A stretch of DNA of 56,401 nucleotides from Chryseobacterium sp. 36-9. GTDB taxonomy: Bacteria; Bacteroidota; Bacteroidia; Flavobacteriales; Weeksellaceae. The position numbers and the translations under genes are program-made. The DNA lies in the NCBI GenBank assembly GCA_001898785.1, contig MKVE01000029.1, positions 1 to 56,401 of the forward strand, read 5' to 3'. The notes under the pieces were generated by a model, which was not told the DNA's origin, did no database searches, and saw only the letters and a program-made list of their open reading frames with translations. Within the stretch, counting starts at the first letter, position 1; each line of letters starts with the position of its first letter. Of the stretch, positions 16,715 through 25,101 are shown one piece after another.

Positions 16715-16740
16715 AAAACCGGAACTAATTTCCGGTTTTT
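16715..16740. terminator. Bidirectional terminator
   Basis: AACCGGAA (16717-16724) pairs with TTCCGGTT (16730-16737), loop CTAAT, with A run before and T run after. It lies between the convergent thioredoxin-like and NUDIX genes. Confidence 0.9.
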
Positions 16741-16741
16741 A

Positions 16742-17257
16742 TTAAAGTTTATCGATGTAATTTTTAAGAAATCTTTTCTGAGATTCGAAAGCAATTTGAT
16801 CCAAGTCAAGTTCAGAAGCTTTTATCCAAATGGCTTCGGATATTTCTGATTCCTCCAATTTAATTTCGAATTTTTCCTCAGTTTCATATAAAAAGAACAT
16901 ATCCAAAGTATTGTAATCAATATTTTTATAAGGATATATGTTCGGTTGGCTTCCCAGATATGTGAATTTGTCAGGGTTTATAATTAATCCCAATTCTTCA
17001 TTCAGCTCTCGTTCACAGGTTTCTTCAGAACTTTCTTTCGGGTCTGTAAAACCACCTGGCAAATCCCATTTTCCTTTTCCCGGCTCTTGGTTCCGAACCG
17101 TGAAAAATAATTCATCTTTATGCTTTATAATGACTGCAACAGCTGCAGCAGTATTATGATATAGGATAAAATCACAATTGCTGCAGCTCCATTTGGTGAT
17201 ATTATTCCATAATAATTTTTCCTGACCGCATTTGGGACAGAATCTTAAATTTTCCAT
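16742..17257 (-). CDS. NUDIX hydrolase with N-terminal zinc ribbon
   Basis: It has 171 residues. An N-terminal zinc ribbon is formed by C7-x2-C10 and C25-x2-C28 (FCPKCG, WSCSNCDF). The NUDIX box runs from GGFTDPKES through EETCERELNEELGL and fits G-x5-E-x7-REUxEExGU. Zinc ribbon plus NUDIX resembles NADH pyrophosphatase-like or ADP-ribose-type enzymes, but the NudC SQPWPFPxS motif is absent (SQPNIYPYK stands there). The substrate is a nucleoside diphosphate linked to something unknown. It is the distal gene of a minus-strand run that includes xerD, 19 bases away. Confidence 0.85.
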   Translation of the reverse strand: MENLRFCPKCGQEKLLWNNITKWSCSNCDFILYHNTAAAVAVIIKHKDELFFTVRNQEPGKGKWDLPGGFTDPKESSEETCERELNEELGLIINPDKFTYLGSQPNIYPYKNIDYNTLDMFFLYETEEKFEIKLEESEISEAIWIKASELDLDQIAFESQKRFLKNYIDKL

Positions 17258-17276
17258 TGGATAAATTTAAGAAAAA

Positions 17277-18191
17277 CTATGATGATACATTTCTGTTCCT
17301 TGGATGAAAATTCAGAATAACATCTCTTAATTCTTCTGTTTTCAAATGGGTATAGACCTGGGTTGTTGTAATACTGCTGTGCCCCAACATCTCCTGAATA
17401 AATCTCAGATCAGCTCCATTCTGTAACAAATGTGTTGCAAAGGAATGCCTGAAAGTGTGTGGAGAAATACTCTTGTTGATTCCGGCTTTCTGGGTCAATT
17501 CTTTGATAATTATAAAAACAATTACTCTGGACATATTGGTTCCCCTGCTATTCAGAAAAAGCACATCCTCGTGTTTTTTATTAATCTTTGTTTTATTTCT
17601 AACAGTCTGGATATAATCCTTGATAAAATCAGCTGTTGTTCTTGCAAGAGGAACTAATCTTGTTTTTTCACCCTTACCTTCAACGATAATAAAATTTTCT
17701 TTGAAATTGATATTTGATATTTTCAGGTCAACCAGCTCAGATACGCGCAGACCACAACCGTAAAGCACTTCCAGGATACATTGGTTTCTTTTTCCTGTGT
17801 CAGTATTAGAATCGATGCAGTTAATAATTCTGTTGATGTCTTCTTCACTAAGAGTATCCGGCAGATAAAGCCCTAATTTTGGACCTTCCAATAGGGTTGC
17901 AGGATTATCATCCCTGTATTCTTCTTCCAGAAGGAATTTAAAAAATGCCTTGATAGAAGAAATACCTCTGGCTTGTGATCTTTCACTGATTTTCTTTTTG
18001 GAAAGCTGATAGATGAACTCCTGAAGATTCTGATAAGTGATGTTTTGAGGAGAAACTTCTCCTAAGTCATTAATAGCAAAGTTCTCTAACTTTTTGATGT
18101 CTCTGATATACGCATCAAGTGTATTGTCGGAGAAACTTTTCTCAAATTTTAGAAAATTTGAGAAGTCTGTAATTTTTTCTGACCAATCCAT
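17277..18191 (-). CDS. xerD: Tyrosine recombinase XerD
   Basis: This site-specific recombinase resolves chromosome dimers at dif, normally with XerC and FtsK. Seen: N-terminal SAM-like core-binding domain (1-105) with QARGISSIKAFFKFL, and a catalytic domain with R149 (GCGLRVSEL), K173 (EGKGEKTR), H245 and R248 (SPHTFRHSFATHLL), H271 (LGHSSITTTQ) and the nucleophile Y280 (QVYTHL). All six catalytic positions are present and the 304 residues match housekeeping XerD. No integrase-like extension or att-like repeats are nearby, so this is the chromosomal enzyme and not a mobile-element integrase. Confidence 0.92.
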   Translation of the reverse strand: MDWSEKITDFSNFLKFEKSFSDNTLDAYIRDIKKLENFAINDLGEVSPQNITYQNLQEFIYQLSKKKISERSQARGISSIKAFFKFLLEEEYRDDNPATLLEGPKLGLYLPDTLSEEDINRIINCIDSNTDTGKRNQCILEVLYGCGLRVSELVDLKISNINFKENFIIVEGKGEKTRLVPLARTTADFIKDYIQTVRNKTKINKKHEDVLFLNSRGTNMSRVIVFIIIKELTQKAGINKSISPHTFRHSFATHLLQNGADLRFIQEMLGHSSITTTQVYTHLKTEELRDVILNFHPRNRNVSS

Positions 18192-18226
18192 ATTTGTGTT
18201 TTTATTATTTAAGAATTTTTATTTTT

Positions 18227-18661
18227 TCATGTATAATTATATAATTCTTGTTCTGTGATATTTAAAATTTCAATCCCGGCATTTGTTAGAAATTCTAATC
18301 CGCTATCATCAGAATAGCCTGTCATATAGACAACTTTTCGGATTCCGGATTGCAAAATCAGCTTACTACACTCTTTGCAAGGTGACATTGTTATATATAA
18401 CGTTGCATCTTTACAAGATTGTGTGCTGCTGGCTATTTTGAGTATCGCATTGGCTTCTGCATGTAGGACAAACCAGTTTGTTTTTCCATTTTCATCTTCA
18501 CAATTATTTTCAAAGCCGGAAGGTGTTCCATTATATCCGTCAGAAATGATCATTCTGTCTTTTACGATAAGAGCCCCGACTTTTTTTCTTTTACAATAAG
18601 AAAGATTTGCCCATTCGGTTGCCATTTTCAAATAAGCAATGTCAAATTTATTATAATTCAT
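18227..18661 (-). CDS. dCMP deaminase-family protein
   Basis: It is a zinc-dependent cytidine/deoxycytidylate deaminase fold of 144 residues. Seen: SYCKRKKVGALIVKD (21-35), SDGYNGTPSGFENNCED (the substrate-loop text of dCMP deaminases), HAEANAI with zinc ligand H67 and catalytic E69, and SPCKECSKL with ligands C95 and C98. It likely converts dCMP to dUMP for thymidylate synthesis. The name comEB is used for the homologue in Bacillus, where DNA uptake is not its real role. It lies nine bases after the enoyl-CoA hydratase gene and 35 before xerD. Confidence 0.9.
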   Translation of the reverse strand: MNYNKFDIAYLKMATEWANLSYCKRKKVGALIVKDRMIISDGYNGTPSGFENNCEDENGKTNWFVLHAEANAILKIASSTQSCKDATLYITMSPCKECSKLILQSGIRKVVYMTGYSDDSGLEFLTNAGIEILNITEQELYNYT

Positions 18662-18670
18662 TCTGCAAAT

Positions 18671-19438
18671 CTAATTGAAAACCGGTTTTCTTTTTTCAAT
18701 AAATGCAGAAACTCCTTCTTTGAAATCCTCCTGAGAAAATAATTCTCCAAAATAATTGATTTCGCTGTCCATGCCATTGTCATTTTCACTTGCATTAACG
18801 GCTTTGATTGCTTTTTCAATTCCTGCCGGAGAATTTTTAGCAATTTGTGAAGCCAGCTCAATCGATTTTGGAATTAGATCTTCCAAAGAAAAAACTTCAT
18901 TGACCAATCCGATCGACTTCGCTTTCTCAGCAGAAATCATTTTGGCGGAAAAAATCATCTCATTCGCAATTCCCTTTCCAATCAGTTTTGGTAATCTCTG
19001 AGTTCCGCCATAACCGGGAATTAATCCTAAGGTTACTTCCGGTAAACCTAATTTTGCATTTTCAGAAGCATATCTGATATGACAGGACAAGGCCAGTTCC
19101 AGTCCGCCACCCAATGCAAAACCGTTGATCGCAGCAATGACCGGTTTGTTGAGGTTTTCTATCTTTTGGAAAACCAAATGTCCTCTTTTTGACAATTCCT
19201 TTGCCTGCTCTTGGCTGAAAGCTGAAAATTCTTTGATATCAGCACCGGCAACAAAAGATTTTTCTCCACTTCCAGTTATTATAACACAGTTTACCGTTTT
19301 TTCTGATGCTAAAAAATCAAATACGTTATCAAGATCATTGAAAACCTGTGCATTTAGAGCATTCAGACTATCTGGCCTGTTGATGGTTACAACTGCAATT
19401 TTATTATCTATTGTTAATTTTATACTTTCGTAATTCAT
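18671..19438 (-). CDS. Enoyl-CoA hydratase/isomerase family protein
   Basis: This crotonase-fold enzyme has 255 residues. Seen: TINRPDSLNALN (18-29), the oxyanion-hole texts FVAGADIKEF (62-71) and ALGGGLELALSC (108-119), the two catalytic glutamates E114 and E134 spaced 20 apart as in rat crotonase, and LGLIPGYGGTQRLP. The pair of acids supports hydration of 2-enoyl-CoA (crotonyl-CoA-like chain length), although isomerase and other crotonase reactions cannot be excluded. It is first in a minus-strand run with dCMP deaminase and xerD, with no evident functional link. Confidence 0.88.
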   Translation of the reverse strand: MNYESIKLTIDNKIAVVTINRPDSLNALNAQVFNDLDNVFDFLASEKTVNCVIITGSGEKSFVAGADIKEFSAFSQEQAKELSKRGHLVFQKIENLNKPVIAAINGFALGGGLELALSCHIRYASENAKLGLPEVTLGLIPGYGGTQRLPKLIGKGIANEMIFSAKMISAEKAKSIGLVNEVFSLEDLIPKSIELASQIAKNSPAGIEKAIKAVNASENDNGMDSEINYFGELFSQEDFKEGVSAFIEKRKPVFN

Positions 19439-19447
19439 TTAAAAAAG

Positions 19448-19455
19448 CAAATATA
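19448..19455 (-). promoter_or_regulatory. -7 box of the enoyl-CoA hydratase promoter
   Basis: On the minus strand the sequence reads TATATTTG, an exact TAnnTTTG. The start codon at 19438 is only about six bases past the expected transcription start. Confidence 0.55.
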
Positions 19456-19564
19456 TTTCTGTATCTAAGCGATATAAAAATCTAAGTTAGAAATTTGTGC
19501 AAAATAAACAAAATATTAATGAATATTTAACATTTTAATAAATATTTTTTAAATCAATCTTAAA

Positions 19565-19969
19565 ATGATGGCTGAAAATTTAAACAAATTAATTGAAAAA
19601 ACCTTTAAAACATACATTTTTGCCATTCTTTTATTTGCTGTTTCTTGCGGAAGCAGAAGTTCAGCTGGCAGCATTTCAGGATACAAATTCACGACAGTTT
19701 CTTATTATGCAGATAAATTTGATGGGAAGAAAACGGCAAGCGGAGAAATATACAGACATTCTAAAATGACAGGTGCTAACAAAATGCTGCCTTTTGGAAC
19801 AAAAGTAGAAATTGTTAATATAGAAAATGATAAATCGGTCGTCATTACTATAAATGACAGAGGTCCGCTTAAGCCTTCCAGAGAATTTGATGTCAGCCAG
19901 GGTGCATTTAAAAAAATTGCGAACCTGAATGAAGGGATCATTAAGATTAAATACAGAATTCTTAAATAA
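19565..19969 (+). CDS. RlpA-like double-psi beta-barrel lipoprotein
   Basis: It has 134 residues. A hydrophobic N-terminus ends in FAVSCGSRSS with a lipobox-like AVSC, making C28 the likely lipidated residue. The mature part is a minimal RlpA/DPBB domain: VSYYADKFDGKKTASGE (45-61), TGANKMLPFGTKVEIVN and VITINDRGPLKPSREFDVS with the conserved aspartate of NDRGP. RlpA homologues are septal lytic transglycosylases acting on denuded glycan in some bacteria. The SPOR domain is missing here, so septal targeting is not supported. It stands alone upstream of eno. The second codon is also ATG and could be the start. Confidence 0.82.
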   Translation: MMAENLNKLIEKTFKTYIFAILLFAVSCGSRSSAGSISGYKFTTVSYYADKFDGKKTASGEIYRHSKMTGANKMLPFGTKVEIVNIENDKSVVITINDRGPLKPSREFDVSQGAFKKIANLNEGIIKIKYRILK

Positions 19970-20034
19970 TATTGCTTTTTTCATAGGTGATAAATGTTAA
20001 GAAATGATTCATCACATAATATTTTAAAAATGTT

Positions 20035-20042
20035 TAAATTTG
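20035..20042 (+). promoter_or_regulatory. -7 box of eno promoter
   Basis: TAAATTTG matches TAnnTTTG exactly; expected start near 20046, giving a leader of about 50 bases. No clear -33 TTTG at the right distance. Confidence 0.6.
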
Positions 20043-20079
20043 CAATGCTTTTGAAAAAGCAGACAAATAAAAATCTTAA

Positions 20080-21390
<1,311 letters not shown>

Positions 21391-21415
21391 TTTTTAACAA
21401 AAATTTATAATTTAA

Positions 21416-21447
21416 GGCATCTGGAGTTTTTCGGATGCTTTTTATTT
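21416..21447 (+). terminator. Intrinsic terminator after eno
   Basis: GCATC (21417-21421) pairs with GATGC (21434-21438), with outer A/T pairs, followed by a T-rich run. Confidence 0.7.
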
Positions 21448-21560
21448 TTTATTCGATTGAAAATCAAATTGTTAATATTATAGATTTTTAGTAAATAATT
21501 ATTTTTCTTGTTTAATTATTGCTATTAATAGAATCGATTGTGAGATATGACTTTTGTCAG

Positions 21561-21591
21561 TTGAGCATTTATGGTTTAATTCTTATATTTA
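21561..21591 (+). promoter_or_regulatory. Probable promoter of gltA
   Basis: TTG at 21561-21563, a 20-base spacer and TATATTTA at 21584-21591 are one base off the TAnnTTTG consensus. The expected start lies about 15 bases before the ATG at 21611. Confidence 0.5.
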
Positions 21592-21610
21592 GCACATAAA
21601 TTTTAAAAAA

Positions 21611-22897
21611 ATGTCAGATAATAAAGTTATATTAAATTACGACGGGAAGAGTTTTGAATACCCAATCGTAGATAGTACTATCGGTGACAGAGGAATTGAT
21701 ATTTCCAAATTAAGAGATCAGACAGGGCTGATTACTTTGGATCTTGGTTACAAAAATACAGGTGCTACAATCAGTGAAATTACATACCTGGATGGTGATA
21801 AAGGAGAATTGTTCTACAGAGGTTATCCCATCGAGCAGATTGCTGAGAAGTCTAATTTTACGGAAGTAATGTACCTTTTGCTTCATGGTAATTTACCAAC
21901 AAAAGATCAGTTCAGTAATTTTGAAACAGGTATCAAAAAATATAACTTCATTGCAGAAGAAATGAAAAGAATCATTGATGCTTTTCCTCGTTCTGCGCAT
22001 CCAATGGGAGTTTTATCTGCATTGACATCTGCTCTTACTGCATTCAATCCAAAAGCTGTTGATGTAAAATCAAAAGAAGAAATGGACCTTGCTGCGGAAC
22101 TGATGTTAGCAAAATTCTCTCATCTGTGTGCATGGACTTACAGAAAAACTCAAGGTCTGCCATTGAATCACGGTGACAACAATCTCAACTATGTTGAGAA
22201 CTTCTATAAAATGGCTTTCAGACTTCCTTACGAGGATTTCGAAATTGATCCTGTTGTTGTAGAAGCCTTAGACAAATTATTGATTCTACACGCGGATCAC
22301 GAGCAAAACTGCTCCACTTCTACTGTAAGAATGGTTGGTTCTGCCCACACAGGATTGTTCGCGTCTATATCTTCCGGTGTTTCTGCACTTTGGGGACCGC
22401 TCCACGGTGGTGCAAACCAGGCAGTTATCGAGATGCTTGAGTTAATTGAAAAAGATGGTGGCGATGTTTCCAAATATGTTGCAAAAGCGAAAGATAAAGA
22501 AGACAGCTTCCGATTGATGGGCTTTGGACACAGAGTTTACAAAAACTTTGACCCAAGAGCAAAGATCATCAAGAAAGCAGCTGACGATATCTTAGGAAAA
22601 TTAGGAATCCAGGACAAAGCACTTGACATTGCGATGCAGTTGGAAAGAGTTGCTCTTGAGGATGATTATTTCGTAGAAAGAAAACTATATCCGAACGTAG
22701 ATTTCTATTCAGGGATTATTTACAGAGCGTTGGGTATCCCAACAGAAATGTTTACTGTGATGTTCGCATTAGGAAGATTACCGGGATGGATTGCTCAGTG
22801 GAAAGAAATGAGACTGAAAGGCGACCCGATCGGAAGACCAAGACAGGTGTATCAAGGTGCAGAAAAGCGTGATTACGTGGACATTGCCAACAGATAA
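21611..22897 (+). CDS. gltA: Citrate synthase (type II hexameric form)
   Basis: It condenses oxaloacetate and acetyl-CoA to citrate. Seen: the N-terminal beta domain (1-60) typical of the NADH-sensitive Gram-negative type, YRGYPIEQIAE (69-79), LLHGNLPTK, LILHADHEQNCSTSTVR (224-240), the catalytic histidine of WGPLHGGANQ (H265), MGFGHRVYKNFDPRA with substrate-binding histidine and arginine, and the catalytic aspartate in NVDFYSG (D364). Length 428 matches E. coli GltA (427). It is monocistronic with a promoter and terminator of its own. Confidence 0.97.
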   Translation: MSDNKVILNYDGKSFEYPIVDSTIGDRGIDISKLRDQTGLITLDLGYKNTGATISEITYLDGDKGELFYRGYPIEQIAEKSNFTEVMYLLLHGNLPTKDQFSNFETGIKKYNFIAEEMKRIIDAFPRSAHPMGVLSALTSALTAFNPKAVDVKSKEEMDLAAELMLAKFSHLCAWTYRKTQGLPLNHGDNNLNYVENFYKMAFRLPYEDFEIDPVVVEALDKLLILHADHEQNCSTSTVRMVGSAHTGLFASISSGVSALWGPLHGGANQAVIEMLELIEKDGGDVSKYVAKAKDKEDSFRLMGFGHRVYKNFDPRAKIIKKAADDILGKLGIQDKALDIAMQLERVALEDDYFVERKLYPNVDFYSGIIYRALGIPTEMFTVMFALGRLPGWIAQWKEMRLKGDPIGRPRQVYQGAEKRDYVDIANR

Positions 22898-22918
22898 AAA
22901 ATATAAAATTCAATTATA

Positions 22919-22953
22919 AAATCCTCGAAATTAATTTTTCGGGGATTTTTTTT
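22919..22953 (+). terminator. Intrinsic terminator after gltA
   Basis: AATCCTCGAAA pairs with TTTTCGGGGATT (one G-T pair), around a short TTAAT loop, followed by eight T residues. Confidence 0.85.
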
Positions 22954-23050
22954 CGGGAATATTGTAGTTAATCTGATAATTTCTCCAGCAATCGGGCTTT
23001 CGCAGGTGTTATTAACTAAAATAAAATATCCCTGATTTGAATCCTTTAAT

Positions 23051-23058
23051 TATATTTG
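23051..23058 (+). promoter_or_regulatory. -7 box overlapping a spurious TTG start
   Basis: TATATTTG matches TAnnTTTG. Its last three bases (TTG at 23056) are in frame with the downstream gene and extend the open frame by six codons, but they lie upstream of the expected transcription start, so the ATG at 23074 is the real start. Confidence 0.6.
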
Positions 23059-23073
23059 CCTGATTCTGAAATT

Positions 23074-23988
23074 ATGAAATTAAATATCAAAAACGAAACC
23101 GGAAGACTGAAGTCCGTAGTGCTTGGACAGCCGAAATCAAATGGCCCTGTTCCTACTTTGGAAGAAAGTTACGATGCAAAATCCTATCATACTATCGAGA
23201 ATAATATATATCCAAAAGAAGAAGATATTATCTTGGAAATGACGGAATTCGAAAAAGTGCTGAAGAAATATGATGTAGAGGTTTTCCGACCGAAAATCAT
23301 CAAAGATTACAATCAGGTTTTCGCAAGAGACGTTGCTTTCGTAATTGAGGACAAAATGATTATTTCTAACATCATTCCCGATCGTGCAGATGAGCAGGAA
23401 GCTTACAGGCATATCATTGATAAAGTATCCTGGAGAAATATCATCAACCTGCCGGAAACAGCCCATATTGAAGGTGGAGATGTCATCGTCTGGAATGGAT
23501 TTTTGTTTATCGGAACCAGCTACAGTCCGGATTACAGAAATTTGAAAACAGCCAGAACAAATGAATATGCTATCGAAATTCTGAAAGAATATTTCCCAAA
23601 AAAGAGAATCATCGACCTGGATTTGAGAAAAAACGATACAAAACCTTACGAAGGTATTCTTCATTTGGATTGTACGTTTAATATTGTTGGCGAAGACAAA
23701 TGTATCATTTATAAAAACGGATTTGTTGATGAGTCTGACTATCAGTTGCTTTTGGATATTTTTGGAGAAGAAAATTGTTTCGAAGTCAACGATAGAGAAA
23801 TGTTTGAGATGAACCCGAATATCTTCTCAATTGCTCCGGATGTTGTGGTTTCTGATAAAACTTTCACAAGACTAAATCATCATCTAAGAGACGAGTGGGG
23901 AATGACTGTGGAAGAAATTCCTTACCGCGAAATTTCTAAAATGGGCGGTCTGTTGAGGTGTTCAACTTTGCCTTTAGTTAGAGAATAA
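23074..23988 (+). CDS. Guanidino-group hydrolase / amidinotransferase-family protein (ADI/DDAH-like)
   Basis: It is a 304-residue member of the pentein fold (arginine deiminase, dimethylarginine hydrolase, amidinotransferases). Seen: VFARDVAFVIEDKMI with the FxRD-type motif, IEGGDVIVWNG with the EGGD substrate motif, LHLDCTFNIVGED with the catalytic histidine, and MGGLLRCSTLPLVRE with the nucleophile C296. It probably removes or exchanges the guanidino group of arginine or a methylated arginine, but which substrate is not readable. The next gene, 107 bases on, is another pentein (ctlX). I chose ATG 23074 because the upstream TTG lies in the promoter. Confidence 0.82.
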   Translation: MKLNIKNETGRLKSVVLGQPKSNGPVPTLEESYDAKSYHTIENNIYPKEEDIILEMTEFEKVLKKYDVEVFRPKIIKDYNQVFARDVAFVIEDKMIISNIIPDRADEQEAYRHIIDKVSWRNIINLPETAHIEGGDVIVWNGFLFIGTSYSPDYRNLKTARTNEYAIEILKEYFPKKRIIDLDLRKNDTKPYEGILHLDCTFNIVGEDKCIIYKNGFVDESDYQLLLDIFGEENCFEVNDREMFEMNPNIFSIAPDVVVSDKTFTRLNHHLRDEWGMTVEEIPYREISKMGGLLRCSTLPLVRE

Positions 23989-24095
23989 TAATTAAGATCA
24001 TTTCAAGCAAATAAAGCAAATTATGCTGGTTCTTCAAGATAATTTACTGAATCTGAAAAATTAGCGAGAGCCATAAATTTATATTTAAAGTAAAT

Positions 24096-25013
24096 ATGCA
24101 GACTACAGATACAGTTTTAATGATAGAACCCATTGCTTTCGGGTTCAACGAGCAGACGGCGGTTAATAATTATTTTCAGGTTCAACAGGAAGGGAATGTT
24201 CAGGATGAAGCTTTGAAAGAATTCAAAGCCTTTGTTGAAAAATTGAGAGCAAAAGGCATTAATGTCATTACCATAAAAGATACGCTTGACCCTAAAACGC
24301 CGGATTCAATTTTCCCGAATAACTGGGTGAGTTTTCACAGAGACGGGAAAGTAGTTCTTTACCCGATGTTTGCTGAAAACAGACGTTTGGAAAGACGCGA
24401 AGATATCATCAAACAAATCAAAGAGCAATTTACTATCAACGAAATCATCGATTATTCTGACATTGAAAAAGACAATAAATTCTTGGAAGGAACAGGAAGT
24501 ATGATTTTTGACCACGATAATAAGATTGCTTACGGTTCGGTTTCGTTGAGATTGGATGAAGATTTGTTTAGAAAATTCTGTAGCGAGTTTGGATTCAAGC
24601 CTGTTGTTTTTCATTCTTATCAAACGGCTGGTGAAGAAAGATTACCAATTTATCATACCAATGTGATGATGTGCGTTGCGGACAGGTTTGTAGTGATTTG
24701 CTTAGATTGTATAGATAACGAACTGGAAAGGGAAAAAGTTATTGAAACGATTAAAAACTCGGGAAAAGAATTAATAGAAATCTCCGAAGACCAAATGCAA
24801 CATTTCGCAGGCAATATGCTTCAGGTTCAGAATAATTCTGGAGAGAAGTTTTTAGTAATGAGCCAAAGCGCCTACAAATCTTTAAAGCCAGAACAAGTTT
24901 CTGCCATTGAGAAATACTGTGAAATTATTTACTCCGATTTGGAAGTGATAGAAACCAACGGCGGCGGAAGTGCCAGATGTATGTTGGCTGAGGTTTTCTT
25001 GCCGAAGAAATAA
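24096..25013 (+). CDS. ctlX: Citrulline utilization hydrolase CtlX
   Basis: This pentein-fold hydrolase has 305 residues. Seen: MIEPIAFGFNEQTAVNNYFQ (10-29), SIFPNNWVSFH, LYPMFAENRRLERR, FLEGTGSMIFDH with the E-G-TG-S substrate motif, LPIYHTNVMMCV with the catalytic histidine, and NGGGSARCMLAEVFLP with the nucleophile C295. The ENRRxERR and GGGSARCM text marks the CtlX/citrulline ureidase group, which releases carbamate or ammonia from citrulline to give ornithine. Following an ADI/DDAH-like gene, it could form a two-step arginine to citrulline to ornithine route. The coupling is inferred. A strong terminator follows. Confidence 0.87.
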   Translation: MQTTDTVLMIEPIAFGFNEQTAVNNYFQVQQEGNVQDEALKEFKAFVEKLRAKGINVITIKDTLDPKTPDSIFPNNWVSFHRDGKVVLYPMFAENRRLERREDIIKQIKEQFTINEIIDYSDIEKDNKFLEGTGSMIFDHDNKIAYGSVSLRLDEDLFRKFCSEFGFKPVVFHSYQTAGEERLPIYHTNVMMCVADRFVVICLDCIDNELEREKVIETIKNSGKELIEISEDQMQHFAGNMLQVQNNSGEKFLVMSQSAYKSLKPEQVSAIEKYCEIIYSDLEVIETNGGGSARCMLAEVFLPKK

Positions 25014-25035
25014 AATCTTTTTAATAGAAATAAAA

Positions 25036-25060
25036 AATCCCGAAGACGTTCTTCGGGATT
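25036..25060. terminator. Strong terminator between ctlX and the barrel genes
   Basis: AATCCCGAAGA (25036-25046) pairs perfectly with TCTTCGGGATT (25050-25060) around a 3-base loop; A run before and T run after make it usable from both sides. Confidence 0.92.
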
Positions 25061-25101
25061 TCTTTTGAAAATAATGATTTGATAAGAAAATATAATGTAT
25101 G

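Noticed and set aside
17277-18191. Phage or integrative-element integrase
   Set aside because: Length, motif text and housekeeping neighbours fit chromosomal XerD; no attachment repeats, tRNA or cargo genes lie nearby.
22975-23020. Degraded third copy of the ATCGGGGCTA repeat (AATCGGGCTTTCGCAGG)
   Set aside because: Only about ten bases resemble the repeat and no other block is present, so it may be chance.
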